64,000 nt of DNA from Nocardioides oleivorans (GCF_004137255.1 NZ_SDWT01000001.1:992001-1056000); one strand, 5' to 3'; shown: positions 24,977 to 34,039, counted from the first letter of the stretch. Notes: generated from the sequence alone by a model not told the origin. Numbers and translations: made by a program.

Positions 24977-26459
24977 CCTCGAGGAAGCCCTCGCCCACCA
25001 GCTCGCGCACGACGGGCAGGTAGGTCTCCTGCAGATCGGCGACGTCGCGCTCGAGCAGGGCACCCAGCGCGCCGAGGAGCTGGTCGACGGACAGGTCCCC
25101 GTCGCAGGCACCGAGGAAGGCCGCCTCGACCGTGTCGGCGGTGCGCGCCCGACGGAAGCCGCGCTGCTGCCGCAGGACGATCGCCTCGGGGTCCTCAGCC
25201 CCCGGACGACCGACCGTCTCCTGCTGGACGTCCTCGCGGGCCCGCAGGGTGGTGGCGAGCAGCTCCTCGTCGCCCAGCCCCCGCAGGTCGGCGACGGCGT
25301 CGCCCCACGCACGGATGGCCGGGCCGACCGGCTGCTCGACGTCGTAGGGCCACTCGAGGAGCTCGTGGGTGCCTCCCCCCGCCGTCGCGCTGTTCCCGAG
25401 GCGGACGTTGATCCAGCCGAAGCCGACGCCCTCGATGCCGGTCTCCTCCAGCCAGGAGAGCCAGGTGTCGTAGCGCTGGGCGTAGTCGGGGCCGCCGTGG
25501 TGCCCGCTGTCCTTGAGCCAGAGCTCGACGTAGGCCGCCGGGTCGAGCGTCTCGCGCTGCACGACCAGTGCGTCGCAGTCGTCGCGCAGCCACGAGCCCA
25601 GCCGCTCGTCCCAGGGCCGTTCCTTGACGATCGCCCAGTTGGCGAGCACCTGGAGCCAGCCGCCGTCGGTCAGGTGGTCGGGTCCGGTTCTGACGATGTG
25701 CTCGACCACGCGGTCGCCGGGGAGGCCGGAGTCGCGGTAGACCAAGCGCTCGCCGGTGGCCGGCGAGATGACGAACGGCGGGTTGGTCGCGATGAGGTCG
25801 AAGCGCTCGCCGGCGACGGGCTCGAAGAACGAGCCGTCCCGCACCTCGACCTCGGCCGGCACCTCGTTGAGGGCAGCGTTGAGCCGGGTCATCCAGAGGG
25901 CGCGGGTGTTGACGTCGGTCGCGACGACCCGGCCGGAGTGCGCGGCCAGGTGCAGCGCCTGCACGCCGCAGCCGGTGCCGAGGTCGAGGGCCGAGGCGAC
26001 CGGCTCGCGCATGGTCAGCTGGGCCAGGCTCGTCGAGGCGCTCGAGATGCCGAGCACGTGGTCCGAGCCGACCGCGACGGGCGTGCCGTCGAGCCCGGGC
26101 GTGAGGTCCGAGACCACCCACAGGTCCTGGTCGTCGGCGGCGTAGGGCCGGCAGTCCATGCGGGCCGCGACCTCGCTGACGCTCTGCTCGAGGAGGCCGG
26201 CGTTGCAGAGGCGGTCGACCAACCCGGGCAGCGCCCGGTCGGCGTCGTCGCGCGCCACGGTGGTCTGCAGCAGGAACAGGCGGACCAGCGTGTCGAGCGG
26301 GCCGCCCGACGTCGTGCGCCGCAGGGCGGGCAGGGTCTCGTTGCGACCGAGCGCGCGGTGCGCCTCCTCCCCGATGGCGTCGGCCACGCGGTCGTAGGTG
26401 AAGTCGGCGGCGAGCAGGGCGTCACGCAGGGGCCCGGCGAGGTCGAGGTCGGACGGCAT
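24969..26459 (-). CDS. Class I SAM-dependent methyltransferase (N-methylase, NPPF type)
   Basis: A 496-residue methyltransferase. After an N-terminal helical domain (about 1-150), the SAM site is LDLGTGCGVQALHLAAHSG and the catalytic NPPF motif is LIATNPPFVIS, the signature of enzymes that methylate amide or amino nitrogens of glutamine, adenine or guanine (PrmC, RsmC and HemK relatives). The C-terminal 190 residues are a family-specific extension. A methyltransferase is kept at this place in Streptomyces between topA and hppA. The substrate is unknown. It overlaps the convergent upstream-coded gene by 8 bp. Confidence 0.85.
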   Translation of the reverse strand: MPSDLDLAGPLRDALLAADFTYDRVADAIGEEAHRALGRNETLPALRRTTSGGPLDTLVRLFLLQTTVARDDADRALPGLVDRLCNAGLLEQSVSEVAARMDCRPYAADDQDLWVVSDLTPGLDGTPVAVGSDHVLGISSASTSLAQLTMREPVASALDLGTGCGVQALHLAAHSGRVVATDVNTRALWMTRLNAALNEVPAEVEVRDGSFFEPVAGERFDLIATNPPFVISPATGERLVYRDSGLPGDRVVEHIVRTGPDHLTDGGWLQVLANWAIVKERPWDERLGSWLRDDCDALVVQRETLDPAAYVELWLKDSGHHGGPDYAQRYDTWLSWLEETGIEGVGFGWINVRLGNSATAGGGTHELLEWPYDVEQPVGPAIRAWGDAVADLRGLGDEELLATTLRAREDVQQETVGRPGAEDPEAIVLRQQRGFRRARTADTVEAAFLGACDGDLSVDQLLGALGALLERDVADLQETYLPVVRELVGEGFLEVS

Positions 26460-26497
26460 GGGTCCAGCCTCGCAGACAGCCGTGCCACGATGGTTCG

Positions 26498-27391
26498 GTG
26501 CTCGAGCGACCGCCGGACGTCAGCGACGACGAGGTCCTCGCCGTCGTGCGCCGACACTGGGAGCCGCGCGCCGAGGCCGTCGAGCACCTGCCGGTCGGGT
26601 GGGGTGCGCACCACTGGCGGGTGGACGTCGCCGGCGAAGCGGTCCTGTTCCTCACGCTCGACCCCGACCTGCCCCGCCACACGCACGCCTCGCTCGAGGC
26701 GGCCTACGCCTCGGCTGCCGCCCTGCCGCTCGACTTCGTGTGGCCGAGCGTCCCCACCGTCGACGGTGCGTACGCCGTGCCCGTCGGCGCGCGGACGGCG
26801 AGCGCCACCCGATGGCTGGACGGCACTCGTCCGGAGGCCTCGGTCGACGAGCTGCCCGACCTCCTGGCCGAGCTGCACGCGACCCCGCCGCCGGCGACGG
26901 CCCGGTCGTGGGCGAGCGAGATCGACCCCGACCTCCCCCACCACCTCCGCGACCTGCTCCAGCAGCCGTGGGACGCACCCCTCGGCCCCGCCGCGCGCGA
27001 GCTCGTCGTGGACCACCTGTCCCAGGTGGGCGGCTGGGTGCGCGAGCACGCCCGACTGCTCGGCCTCCTCGACCCGGCGACGTACGTCGTCACCCACGGC
27101 GAGCCGCACGTCCGCAACCAGTGGATCGCCCGTGGCCGGACCTGGCTGATCGACTGGGAGTCCCTGGTCCTCGCGCCGCGCGAGCGCGACCTCGCGACGC
27201 TGGTGCACGAGGGCCGCGACGTCGACCACGACCCGCAGGTCGTGCGGCTGTTCGACCTCGAGTGGCGGCTCTCGGAGATCTGGTCGTTCGCCCAGTGGCT
27301 GCAGGGTCCGCACGCCGGTGACACCGACGACCACACCGCGCTCGGCGGCCTGACCGAGGAGCTCACCCGCCCGCACTTCGGCGATCGCTGA
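26498..27391 (+). CDS. APH-fold phosphotransferase
   Basis: A 297-residue small-molecule kinase of the aminoglycoside phosphotransferase family, close in style to APH(9)/spectinomycin-type and homoserine-kinase-type enzymes. The catalytic loop is VVTHGEPHVRNQW, with its Asp replaced by Glu compared with the common HGDxxxxN, and the metal-binding Asp is in LIDWESLVLAPRERDL. Glu at this place also occurs in some APH(9)-like enzymes. Whether the substrate is an antibiotic or a metabolite cannot be told. It starts at GTG 26498, with CACGAT 6 nt upstream, and is divergent from the methyltransferase (38 bp). Confidence 0.8.
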   Translation: MLERPPDVSDDEVLAVVRRHWEPRAEAVEHLPVGWGAHHWRVDVAGEAVLFLTLDPDLPRHTHASLEAAYASAAALPLDFVWPSVPTVDGAYAVPVGARTASATRWLDGTRPEASVDELPDLLAELHATPPPATARSWASEIDPDLPHHLRDLLQQPWDAPLGPAARELVVDHLSQVGGWVREHARLLGLLDPATYVVTHGEPHVRNQWIARGRTWLIDWESLVLAPRERDLATLVHEGRDVDHDPQVVRLFDLEWRLSEIWSFAQWLQGPHAGDTDDHTALGGLTEELTRPHFGDR

Positions 27392-27411
27392 GGGTCGTAG
27401 GGCTGAGATGA

Positions 27412-27453
27412 CGTGATGGCGGCCGGTTGCCGGAGCAACCGACCGCCATCACG
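27412..27453. terminator. Bidirectional terminator between APH gene and hppA
   Basis: A 19-bp stem with one mismatch and a CGGA tetraloop (left arm 27412-27430, right arm 27435-27453), centred between two convergent genes. The best bidirectional hairpin in the window. Confidence 0.85.
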
Positions 27454-27471
27454 TTGCAGGCGGTACGCCGG

Positions 27472-29763
27472 TCAGACCGTGGAGGCCGCCGGCGCGTCGT
27501 CGGAGATGACGACCTCGCGGCGCTTCGAGATCACCACCGCGACGGTGATGATCGCGACCGCCACGAGGGCGATGACGATGCGGAGGGCGTCGTTCTCGTC
27601 CTTGCCGACGCTCATCGAGACGATGGCGCTCGCGATGAGCAGCGAGACCAGGTTCATCACCTTGATGAGCGGGTTGATGGCCGGGCCGGCGGTGTCCTTG
27701 AACGGGTCGCCGACGGTGTCGCCGATGACGGTGGCCTCGTGGGCGGGAGAGCCCTTGCCGCCGTGGTTGCCGTCCTCGACCAGCTTCTTGGCGTTGTCCC
27801 AGGCGCCACCCGCGTTGGCCAGGAAGACGGCCATCAGGGTGCCGGTGCCGATCGCGCCGGCGAGGAAGCCCGCGAGCGCCGTGACTCCGAGGCCGAAGCC
27901 GACGGCGACCGGGGCCATCACGGCCAGGATGCCGGGCGTGATCAGCTCGCGGAGCGAGTCGCGCGTCACGATGTCGACGACCTTGCCGTACTCCGGACGA
28001 CCCGTGCCCTCCATGATCCCGGGGATGTCGCGGAACTGGCGGCGCACCTCCATCACGACCGCGCCGGCAGCGCGGGCGACCGCGTTGATGGCGAGCCCCG
28101 AGAAGAGGAAGACCACGGCTGCACCGAGCAGCACGCCGACGAGGACGGCCGGGTTGAAGACCTCGAAGCTGAGCAGTCCGGCCTCCTCGAGCGTCGGCTG
28201 CGCCTCGACGAGCGCCTCGGCCACCGAGGTGGCGTACGACCCGAACAGCGCCGTCGCGGCGAGCACGGCCGTCGCGATCGCGATGCCCTTGGTGATGGCC
28301 TTGGTGGTGTTGCCGACGGCGTCGAGCTCGGTGAGGATCTGCGCGCCCTCCTCGCTGACGTCGCCGGACATCTCGGCGATGCCCTGGGCGTTGTCGGAGA
28401 CCGGGCCGAAGGTGTCCATCGCGACGATGACGCCGACGGTGGTCAGCAGGCCGCAGCCGGCGAGCGCCACGGCGAACAGCGACACCGTGAGGGTCGCGCC
28501 ACCGAGCAGGTAGGCACCGAAGACGGCGGCACCGATGACGAGCGTCGTGTAGACCGCCGACTCGAAGCCGACGCTCAGGCCGGCGAGGATCACCGTGGCC
28601 GGACCCGTCAGCGACGTCTTGCCGACGTCCTTGACCGGGCGGTACTCGGTGCCGGTGTAGTAGCCGGTCAGCGCGAGGATGCCCGCAGCCATCACGATGC
28701 CGATGACGACGGCGGCGCTGGCGATGAAGCGCGGGTCGCCGTCGATCGCGGCGAAGTCCGGACCGAAGTCGGCGAACGAGCCGGGCAGGTAGACGTAGGA
28801 CAGGATCACCGACGCGACCGCACCGATCGCGGCGGAGATGTAGAACGCGCGGTTGATGGTGGTGAGGCCGTTCTCACCGGGCTTCGGCTTGGTGATGTAG
28901 ATGCCGACGACCGCGGTGAGCGCGCCGATCGCGGGGATCAGCAGCGGGAAGACCAGGCCCTTGTCGCCGAAGGCGGCGGCGCCCAGGATCAGCGCGGCGA
29001 CCAGCGTGACGGCGTACGACTCGAACAGGTCCGCGGCCATCCCGGCGCAGTCACCGACGTTGTCGCCCACGTTGTCCGCGATGGTCGCGGCGTTGCGCGG
29101 GTCGTCCTCGGGGATGCCCTGCTCGACCTTGCCGACGAGGTCGGCACCGACGTCGGCGGCCTTGGTGAAGATGCCGCCGCCGACCCGCATGAACATGGCG
29201 AGCAGCGCGGCACCGAAGCCGAAGCCCTCGAGCACGTGCGGCGCCTCGTCCTTGAACAGGAGCACGACGACGCTGGCGCCGAGGAGGCCGAGGCCGACCG
29301 TCGCCATGCCGACGAAGGCGCCCGTGCGGAAGCCGATCGTCATGGCCGGGTCGCGGCCCTCGGTCTCGGCAGCGGCCGCGACGCGCAGGTTCGCGCGCAC
29401 GGCGAGGCTCATCCCGAGGTAGCCGATGGCGGCGGAGAAGCCGGCACCGACCAGGAAGAAGACGGAGCGGCCGATGCGGACGGTGACGTCATCGGCAGGC
29501 AGGGCGAAGAGGATCACGAACGCGACAGCGGCGAAGATCCCGAGAGTGCGGAACTGCCGCTGCAGGTAGGCGTTGGCGCCCTCCTGGACGGCTTGAGCGA
29601 TGGTCTTCATGTTGTCGGTGCCCTCGCCCGCGGCGAGCACCTGCGACCGGAACATCGCGGCCATCCCGAGTGCGGCGAGCGCAATCAGGGCGACAACGAC
29701 GACCAGGACGAGGTTCCCGCCCTCGAGCTCCGGCTTCACGACTGCGGGCAGCATCCCCGTCAT
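27472..29763 (-). CDS. hppA: Membrane-bound proton-translocating pyrophosphatase, K+-independent type
   Basis: Hydrolyses pyrophosphate and pumps protons across the membrane. The 763-residue chain has about 16 helices. The substrate loops are visible: GGGIFTKAADVGADLVGKVE, then DDPRNAATIADNVGDNVGDC. The subtype marker is VGNTTKAITKG with Lys488 where potassium-dependent enzymes have Ala, so the enzyme should not need K+. AGGAGG precedes ATG 29763. A 12-bp palindrome lies beside the ribosome site and a CRP-like site about 60 bp upstream. The same neighbourhood (hppA next to bldG) occurs in Streptomyces. Confidence 0.96.
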   Translation of the reverse strand: MTGMLPAVVKPELEGGNLVLVVVVALIALAALGMAAMFRSQVLAAGEGTDNMKTIAQAVQEGANAYLQRQFRTLGIFAAVAFVILFALPADDVTVRIGRSVFFLVGAGFSAAIGYLGMSLAVRANLRVAAAAETEGRDPAMTIGFRTGAFVGMATVGLGLLGASVVVLLFKDEAPHVLEGFGFGAALLAMFMRVGGGIFTKAADVGADLVGKVEQGIPEDDPRNAATIADNVGDNVGDCAGMAADLFESYAVTLVAALILGAAAFGDKGLVFPLLIPAIGALTAVVGIYITKPKPGENGLTTINRAFYISAAIGAVASVILSYVYLPGSFADFGPDFAAIDGDPRFIASAAVVIGIVMAAGILALTGYYTGTEYRPVKDVGKTSLTGPATVILAGLSVGFESAVYTTLVIGAAVFGAYLLGGATLTVSLFAVALAGCGLLTTVGVIVAMDTFGPVSDNAQGIAEMSGDVSEEGAQILTELDAVGNTTKAITKGIAIATAVLAATALFGSYATSVAEALVEAQPTLEEAGLLSFEVFNPAVLVGVLLGAAVVFLFSGLAINAVARAAGAVVMEVRRQFRDIPGIMEGTGRPEYGKVVDIVTRDSLRELITPGILAVMAPVAVGFGLGVTALAGFLAGAIGTGTLMAVFLANAGGAWDNAKKLVEDGNHGGKGSPAHEATVIGDTVGDPFKDTAGPAINPLIKVMNLVSLLIASAIVSMSVGKDENDALRIVIALVAVAIITVAVVISKRREVVISDDAPAASTV

Positions 29764-29778
29764 GCGCGTCCTCCTAGG

Positions 29779-29790
29779 ACTTGGCCAAGT
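29779..29790. promoter_or_regulatory. Perfect palindrome ACTTGGCCAAGT upstream of hppA
   Basis: A 12-bp perfect palindrome that begins 3 bp from the AGGAGG ribosome site of hppA. It could be an operator or could sequester the leader; nothing nearby tells which. Confidence 0.35.
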
Positions 29791-29817
29791 TCATGAACGC
29801 GCCGGAGTCTACGCAGA

Positions 29818-29833
29818 AGTGACCCAGATCACG
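29818..29833. promoter_or_regulatory. CRP/GlxR-like site upstream of hppA
   Basis: AGTGACCCAGATCACG keeps 8 of the 10 defined bases of TGTGA-N6-TCACA. It lies 55-70 bp upstream of the hppA ATG. Weaker than the sites at actP and acs. Confidence 0.4.
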
Positions 29834-29883
29834 GGAGGGGGTGACCTACACCACACGCGGTCTGCAGGTCCGGGCATGAAGAA

Positions 29884-29921
29884 ACCCCTCCGGGGCTCGT
29901 CCTGGGGACGGCCGGAGGGGT
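29884..29921 (-). terminator. Intrinsic terminator of bldG
   Basis: ACCCCTCCGG and CCGGAGGGGT form a 10-bp stem; on the minus strand it is followed by TTTCTTC, a rare U-rich tail in this genome. It starts 14 bp after the stop codon. Confidence 0.8.
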
Positions 29922-29934
29922 GGTGGGAGGTGGA

Positions 29935-30270
29935 TCAGGCGCCGGGCGCGAGGCCGATCGAGTCGTGGATGACGAAGACCTTGGCCAGGCCGGTGATCCG
30001 GAAGATCTTGAGGAGCCGCTCCTGCGTGCAGACGAGGTCGAGCGAGCCGTCGTGGGCGCGGACCTTCTTCAGGCCGCCCACCAGCACGCCGAGCCCGGTG
30101 GAGTCGAGGAACTCGACGGACTCGAGGTCGACCACGATGTCGTAGGTGCCGGCACCGACCAGCTCGGTGATGCAGTCGCGCAGCTTGGGGGCGGTGTAGA
30201 CATCGATCTCGCCACCGACGGACACGATGGCACGACCATCCACCTCGCGTGTCGCAAGGGTGAGATCCAC
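29935..30270 (-). CDS. bldG: STAS-domain anti-sigma factor antagonist, BldG-like
   Basis: A 111-residue SpoIIAA-like protein that binds and neutralises anti-sigma factors when dephosphorylated. Starting at GTG 30270, the phosphorylatable serine in [13 protein letters not shown] is Ser57, the position I recall for Streptomyces BldG. It lies next to the DUF1998 helicase and hppA as bldG does in S. coelicolor, supporting orthology. In Streptomyces an anti-sigma factor gene follows bldG at once; here the downstream gene is hppA, so the partner kinase must be encoded elsewhere. In Nocardioides, which do not sporulate, the likely role is stress sigma-factor control. Confidence 0.87.
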   Translation of the reverse strand: MDLTLATREVDGRAIVSVGGEIDVYTAPKLRDCITELVGAGTYDIVVDLESVEFLDSTGLGVLVGGLKKVRAHDGSLDLVCTQERLLKIFRITGLAKVFVIHDSIGLAPGA

Positions 30271-30311
30271 GACTGCTTCCCCGGTCCCCGAACTCGTTCG
30301 GACAGTGCGGC

Positions 30312-30332
30312 GGGGGCGCGAGACGCGCCCCC
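30312..30332. promoter_or_regulatory. 9-bp GC hairpin between bldG and helicase
   Basis: GGGGGCGCG-AGA-CGCGCCCCC, 42-62 bp upstream of the bldG start. It may lie in the bldG leader. No function assigned. Confidence 0.45.
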
Positions 30333-30460
30333 CTTCATTCCGGGTGGTATCAAACCACGTCGCCCCGGGTTTCGCAGGACTCCCCAACAGTTCCCCGCGT
30401 GGGGTCACCGCTTCCGGGGAGGTGGACCCGCGGTCGGTGGCCTTTGCCAGACTTCGGCGG

Positions 30461-32809
30461 GTGAGCCCGCCCCACCCGCACGCCTCGACTTCCGTCGATG
30501 CGCTCGTCCGACGTCTCTCGGAGGTCCCCGGGCGCGAGGACCGGCTCCGCCACCTCGAGGTGCTCCCCGCACGCGACGCCGTCCACGAGGACTGGCCCGA
30601 CTGGGTCCCGGACGACGTGCGCGGTGCGTTCGCGGCCCAGGGCGTGGCGCGACCGTGGCGGCACCAGGTCGTCGCCGCGGACGCGGCCCACGCGGGTGAC
30701 CACGTGATCGTCGCGACGGGCACCGCGTCCGGGAAGTCGCTGGCCTACCAGCTGCCGGGCCTGTCGGCGATCCGCGCCGCTCGCGGCCCGCGCGGCGAGC
30801 GCGGCGCGGCCGTGCTCTACCTCGCCCCCACCAAGGCGCTGGCGCACGACCAGCTCGCCGGGTTGTCGTCGCTCGGCCTCGACGTGCGCCTCGCCGCGCA
30901 CGACGGGGACAGCTCGCACGAGGAGCGCGACTGGACGCGCGACTTCGGGGAGTACGTCCTCACCAATCCCGACATGCTCCACCGCTCGCTCCTCCCTTCC
31001 CACCACCGGTGGTCTCGGCTGCTGGGGTCGTTGCAGTACGTCGTCGTCGACGAGTGCCACCACTACCGGGGCGTCTTCGGCGCGCACGTCTCGCACGTCC
31101 TGCGGCGGCTGCGTCGGGTGTGTGCGATGTACGGCGCCCACCCGACGTTCGTGCTCGCGTCGGCCACCGTGGCGGAGCCGGAGGTGACGGCCTCGCGGCT
31201 CACGGGGCTCGACGTCGTGGCACTCACCCGCGACGACTCGCCCCGCGGCACCGTGTCCGTCCTGCTCTGGGAGCCGCCCTTCACGTCGTACGCCGGCGAG
31301 AACGGCGCCCCGGTGCGGCGCGCGGCGTCGTCGGAGGTGGCCGACCTGCTCGCCGACCTGGTCGCCGAGGACGTCCGGACCCTGGCGTTCATCCGCTCGC
31401 GCCGGGGCGCGGAGCAGGTGGCCCTGACCGCCTCCGAGCTGCTTGCCGAGATCGACCGATCGCTCCCGGACAAGGTCGCGGCCTACCGCGGTGGCTACCT
31501 GCCCGAGGAGCGCCGTGCTCTCGAGGCGGCGCTGCGGCGGGGCGACCTCGTGGGGCTCGCGGCCACCAACGCCCTCGAGCTCGGCATCGACATCAGCGGT
31601 CTCGACGCCGTGCTGATCGCCGGGTTCCCCGGGACCCGCGCGGCCTTCTGGCAGCAGGTGGGCCGGGCCGGTCGAGGCAGCCAGGACGCGCTCGGGGTCC
31701 TGGTCGCCAAGGACGACCCGCTCGACACCTACCTGGTGACGCACCCGGAGATGCTGATCGGGGCGCCGGTCGAGGCGTCGGTCTTCGACCCCTCGAACCC
31801 GCACGTCATGGGCCCGCACCTCTGCGCAGCAGCGCAGGAGTCCCCGCTGACCGAGGCCGACCTGCCGCTCTTCGGTCCGACGGCCCGCACGGTCGTCGAC
31901 GAGCTCGTCCGCCTGGGGCTGCTCCGTGTGCGGCCGCGCGGGTGGTTCTGGACCGACCGCTCGCGCGCGGCCGACCTCGCCGACATCCGGTCGGCCGGCG
32001 GGTCGGCCGTGCAGCTGATCGAGGCGGACACCGGGCGCGTGGTCGGCACCGTCGACGCCAGCGGGGCTCACAACCAGGCACACGCCGGCGCGGTCTACGT
32101 GCACCAGGGCGAGACCTGGCTCGTGGAGAGCCTCGACCTCGAGCACCACGTGGCCGCGATGCGCCGCGACGAGCCGTCGTACAGCACCACGGCGCGCGAG
32201 GTCACCGACATCGGCATCGTGTCGACCCGCGAGCGTCGCTCGTGGGGTGGGTGCGAGCTCTCGCTCGGCGAGGTCGACGTGTCCCACCAGGTCGTCTCCT
32301 TCCTCAAGCGACGCCAGCCCGGCGGCGAGGTGCTGTCGGAGGAGTCGCTCGACCTCCCGGAGCGCACCCTGCGCACGACGGCGGTGTGGTGGACCGTGCC
32401 CGACAACGTGGTCGCCGAGTCGGGGTTGGCGGCCCTCGACGTGCCGGGCGCGGCGCACGCCGCCGAGCACTGCTCGATCGGGCTCCTCCCCCTCTTCGCG
32501 ACGTGCGACCGCTGGGACATCGGCGGGGTCTCCACCGCCCGCCACGCCGACACGGGGGTGCTGACCGTGTTCGTCTACGACGGCCACCCCGGCGGCGCGG
32601 GTTTCGCCGAGCGTGGCTTCCACACCGCCGTCTCGTGGTTGTCGGCCACGCGGGAGGCGATCGCGGGGTGCGAGTGCACGAGCGGATGCCCCTCCTGCAT
32701 CCAGTCCCCCAAGTGCGGGAACCAGAACAACCCCCTCGACAAGGCCGGTGCGATCTCTTTGCTCGATGCCCTCCTCGCGGGTGCTCCGCGCACGCCCGAA
32801 GAGGACTAG
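30461..32809 (+). CDS. DEAD/DEAH-box DNA helicase with DUF1998 (MrfA/YprA-like)
   Basis: A superfamily 2 helicase of about 782 residues. Walker A is [13 protein letters not shown], the Walker B box is [10 protein letters not shown], and motif VI is [11 protein letters not shown]. The C-terminal DUF1998 region carries four cysteines in [10 protein letters not shown] and [10 protein letters not shown] that bind zinc. Bacillus MrfA of this family unwinds DNA in mitomycin-damage excision repair. No MrfB-type nuclease is adjacent. The start is chosen at GTG 30461 (MSPPHPHAS), with CAGACT 7 nt upstream; longer in-frame readings run through the bldG promoter. Position matches the Rv3649/SCO3550 helicase. 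Confidence 0.9.
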   Translation: MSPPHPHASTSVDALVRRLSEVPGREDRLRHLEVLPARDAVHEDWPDWVPDDVRGAFAAQGVARPWRHQVVAADAAHAGDHVIVATGTASGKSLAYQLPGLSAIRAARGPRGERGAAVLYLAPTKALAHDQLAGLSSLGLDVRLAAHDGDSSHEERDWTRDFGEYVLTNPDMLHRSLLPSHHRWSRLLGSLQYVVVDECHHYRGVFGAHVSHVLRRLRRVCAMYGAHPTFVLASATVAEPEVTASRLTGLDVVALTRDDSPRGTVSVLLWEPPFTSYAGENGAPVRRAASSEVADLLADLVAEDVRTLAFIRSRRGAEQVALTASELLAEIDRSLPDKVAAYRGGYLPEERRALEAALRRGDLVGLAATNALELGIDISGLDAVLIAGFPGTRAAFWQQVGRAGRGSQDALGVLVAKDDPLDTYLVTHPEMLIGAPVEASVFDPSNPHVMGPHLCAAAQESPLTEADLPLFGPTARTVVDELVRLGLLRVRPRGWFWTDRSRAADLADIRSAGGSAVQLIEADTGRVVGTVDASGAHNQAHAGAVYVHQGETWLVESLDLEHHVAAMRRDEPSYSTTAREVTDIGIVSTRERRSWGGCELSLGEVDVSHQVVSFLKRRQPGGEVLSEESLDLPERTLRTTAVWWTVPDNVVAESGLAALDVPGAAHAAEHCSIGLLPLFATCDRWDIGGVSTARHADTGVLTVFVYDGHPGGAGFAERGFHTAVSWLSATREAIAGCECTSGCPSCIQSPKCGNQNNPLDKAGAISLLDALLAGAPRTPEED

Positions 32810-32812
32810 ATT
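32807..32812 (+). promoter_or_regulatory. Leaderless -10 (TAGATT) for small membrane protein
   Basis: TAGATT, then 7 nt, then ATG at 32820. Its TAG is also the stop codon of the helicase gene. Confidence 0.6.
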
Positions 32813-32819
32813 CGGCACC

Positions 32820-33119
32820 ATGGTCATCATCGGTCTGGGACTCATCATCATCGGCGGCATCGCGATCCTCTCCGCCCTCTTCGTCAGCCAGCCCGGCACC
32901 GGTGGCGAGCTGCTCGGCTTCGACGTCACCACGCTCGAGTCGTTCTTCGTCGGCGTGGGCGCCGGTGCTGCCATCCTGTGGGGCTTCGCGATCCTCAAGT
33001 GGGGCACCAAGCGCAGCCTCGCGCACCGCAAGGAGCGCAAGGAGCTCAACCAGCTCAACGCCAAGCTCGAGCGGGTCGAGGCCGAGCGACGTGCCGACGG
33101 CCACGAGGACCCCGCCTGA
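32820..33119 (+). CDS. Small two-helix membrane protein with coiled-coil tail
   Basis: 99 residues. Two transmembrane helices (about 2-22 and 35-57) are followed by a basic, heptad-like helix (SLAHRKERKELNQLNAKLERVEAE). This is the layout of LapA-like (DUF1049) and phage-shock-type small proteins, but no family signature is certain. It follows the helicase by 10 bp and has its own leaderless promoter. Convergent with the Tad cluster, 4 bp away. Confidence 0.7.
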   Translation: MVIIGLGLIIIGGIAILSALFVSQPGTGGELLGFDVTTLESFFVGVGAGAAILWGFAILKWGTKRSLAHRKERKELNQLNAKLERVEAERRADGHEDPA

Positions 33120-33123
33120 CGCC

Positions 33124-33462
33124 TCAGCCGGGCCCGGCCCTCGCCTCGGCGCTCACCCTGACCTCCTGCCACGGGACGTCCGGCCCGGCGACCGACACCT
33201 CGACGGTGACCTCGTCGCCCGTCACGACGCACCGGTCCAGGACCGCGTCGTTGCCCGTGGCGACCCGCGCCGCCTCGACGCACGCGTCATCGCTCGTCGT
33301 CGCCCCGGCGAGGGCCGCGAGGTCGGCCGCCGCCTGTGCCCGGCGCTGGGCCGTGACCAGGCCTCCGGCGGCACCCAGGCCGAGCATCACGAACATCAGC
33401 ACGCCCGCCATGGCGACCACCAGCACCGTCGCACCGCCGTCCTCGCCGCGCAGCCGCGTCAC
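33124..33462 (-). CDS. TadG/TadE-like pseudopilin (secretory helicase-neighbourhood protein)
   Basis: 112 residues. GEDGGATVLVVAMAGVLMFV opens the single N-terminal helix that inserts and is cleaved like a prepilin; the helix continues to QRRAQAAADLAALAGA, the signature of actinobacterial TadG-like proteins (Rv3654c type). The C-terminal part is a small beta domain with two Cys that could pair. The ATG overlaps the tadE stop by 4 bp, so translation is coupled. Last gene of the pilus operon. Confidence 0.82.
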   Translation of the reverse strand: MTRLRGEDGGATVLVVAMAGVLMFVMLGLGAAGGLVTAQRRAQAAADLAALAGATTSDDACVEAARVATGNDAVLDRCVVTGDEVTVEVSVAGPDVPWQEVRVSAEARAGPG

Positions 33463-33821
33463 GGCTCCTCCACCAGGGCGGTCGCCTCGGCGGACACGGT
33501 GACCCCCGGCAGCGCCCCGAGCAGCCCACCCGGCCCCGAGACCCGGGCACTCGTGGTCACGACCACCTGAGCGTCACCCACCGCGATCGAGACCCGTGCG
33601 GGGTCCGGCGCGATCCGCAGCGCGACCGCCTCGGCCGAGGTGGGGTCGTCACCCCGGGCGACAGCACGCGCGGCCTCCCGCGACGCGTCGATCACCCGGA
33701 CCTGGGCGGCGCCGACCGCCAGCATCCAGACGAGCCCGGCCGTCAGCGCCACCAGGAGCGGGATCCCCAGCGCGAGCTCGGCGGTCGCCGCGCCGGCCTG
33801 GTCCCGAGCCCGCCTCGCCAT
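33459..33821 (-). CDS. TadE-family pseudopilin
   Basis: 120 residues (Rv3655c type). RDQAGAATAELALGIPLLVA shows the TadE prepilin-like start with a Glu five residues into the helix, as TadV-type prepilin peptidases require. A single helix and a beta-rich extracellular part follow. It overlaps the pilin gene by one base (TGATG) and the TadG-like gene by 4 bp. No prepilin peptidase gene is in the window. Confidence 0.85.
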   Translation of the reverse strand: MARRARDQAGAATAELALGIPLLVALTAGLVWMLAVGAAQVRVIDASREAARAVARGDDPTSAEAVALRIAPDPARVSIAVGDAQVVVTTSARVSGPGGLLGALPGVTVSAEATALVEEP

Positions 33822-34039
33822 CAGCCGATGCCGAGCAGGCCCATGACGTGCTTGAACAGCCGCTCGAGCAGCTGGTCGCCGAAGCTCCCGGTGAGCAGCG
33901 TGTAGAGCAGTCCGGCGAACCCGGCGCCGGCCGCGGTGCCGACGGCGTACTCCGCGGTCGTGATGCCCGCCTCGTCGCGCGCGGCGTCCTTCTCCGTCCC
34001 GACCTTCTTCGTCCCGACCTTCTTGGTCCCGACCTTCAT
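33821..34039 (-). CDS. Flp-type pilin, DUF4244 family
   Basis: 72 residues, the major pilin candidate. The cleavage and assembly motif is DEAGITTAEYAVGTAAGAGFAG, in which Gly before the helix and Glu at +5 are the prepilin rules (Rv3656c type). The N-terminal leader is unusual: VGTKK is repeated three times, from a 15-bp tandem repeat at about 33992-34036. ATG at 34039 follows GAGAGGGGGAAG. It is separated from tadC by an oppositely oriented gene. Confidence 0.85.
   Translation of the reverse strand: MKVGTKKVGTKKVGTEKDAARDEAGITTAEYAVGTAAGAGFAGLLYTLLTGSFGDQLLERLFKHVMGLLGIG
33992..34036. repeat. Three 15-bp tandem repeats in the pilin leader
   Basis: Three near-identical units encode KVGTK(K/E) in the cytosolic leader ahead of the prepilin cleavage site. 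The leader would be removed on maturation. Confidence 0.7.

Noticed and set aside
26498..27391. Aminoglycoside resistance gene
   Set aside because: The APH fold covers many metabolite kinases; catalytic-loop details and lack of resistance context do not support an antibiotic substrate.
30288..30301. A LexA/SOS box before the repair-type helicase
   Set aside because: CCGAAC-TC-GTTCGG has a 2-bp centre, while actinobacterial LexA sites need GAAC-N4-GTTC.
30350..33283. A 977-codon minus-strand open frame opposite the helicase
   Set aside because: It is opposite a gene with full helicase motifs and has no recognisable domain.
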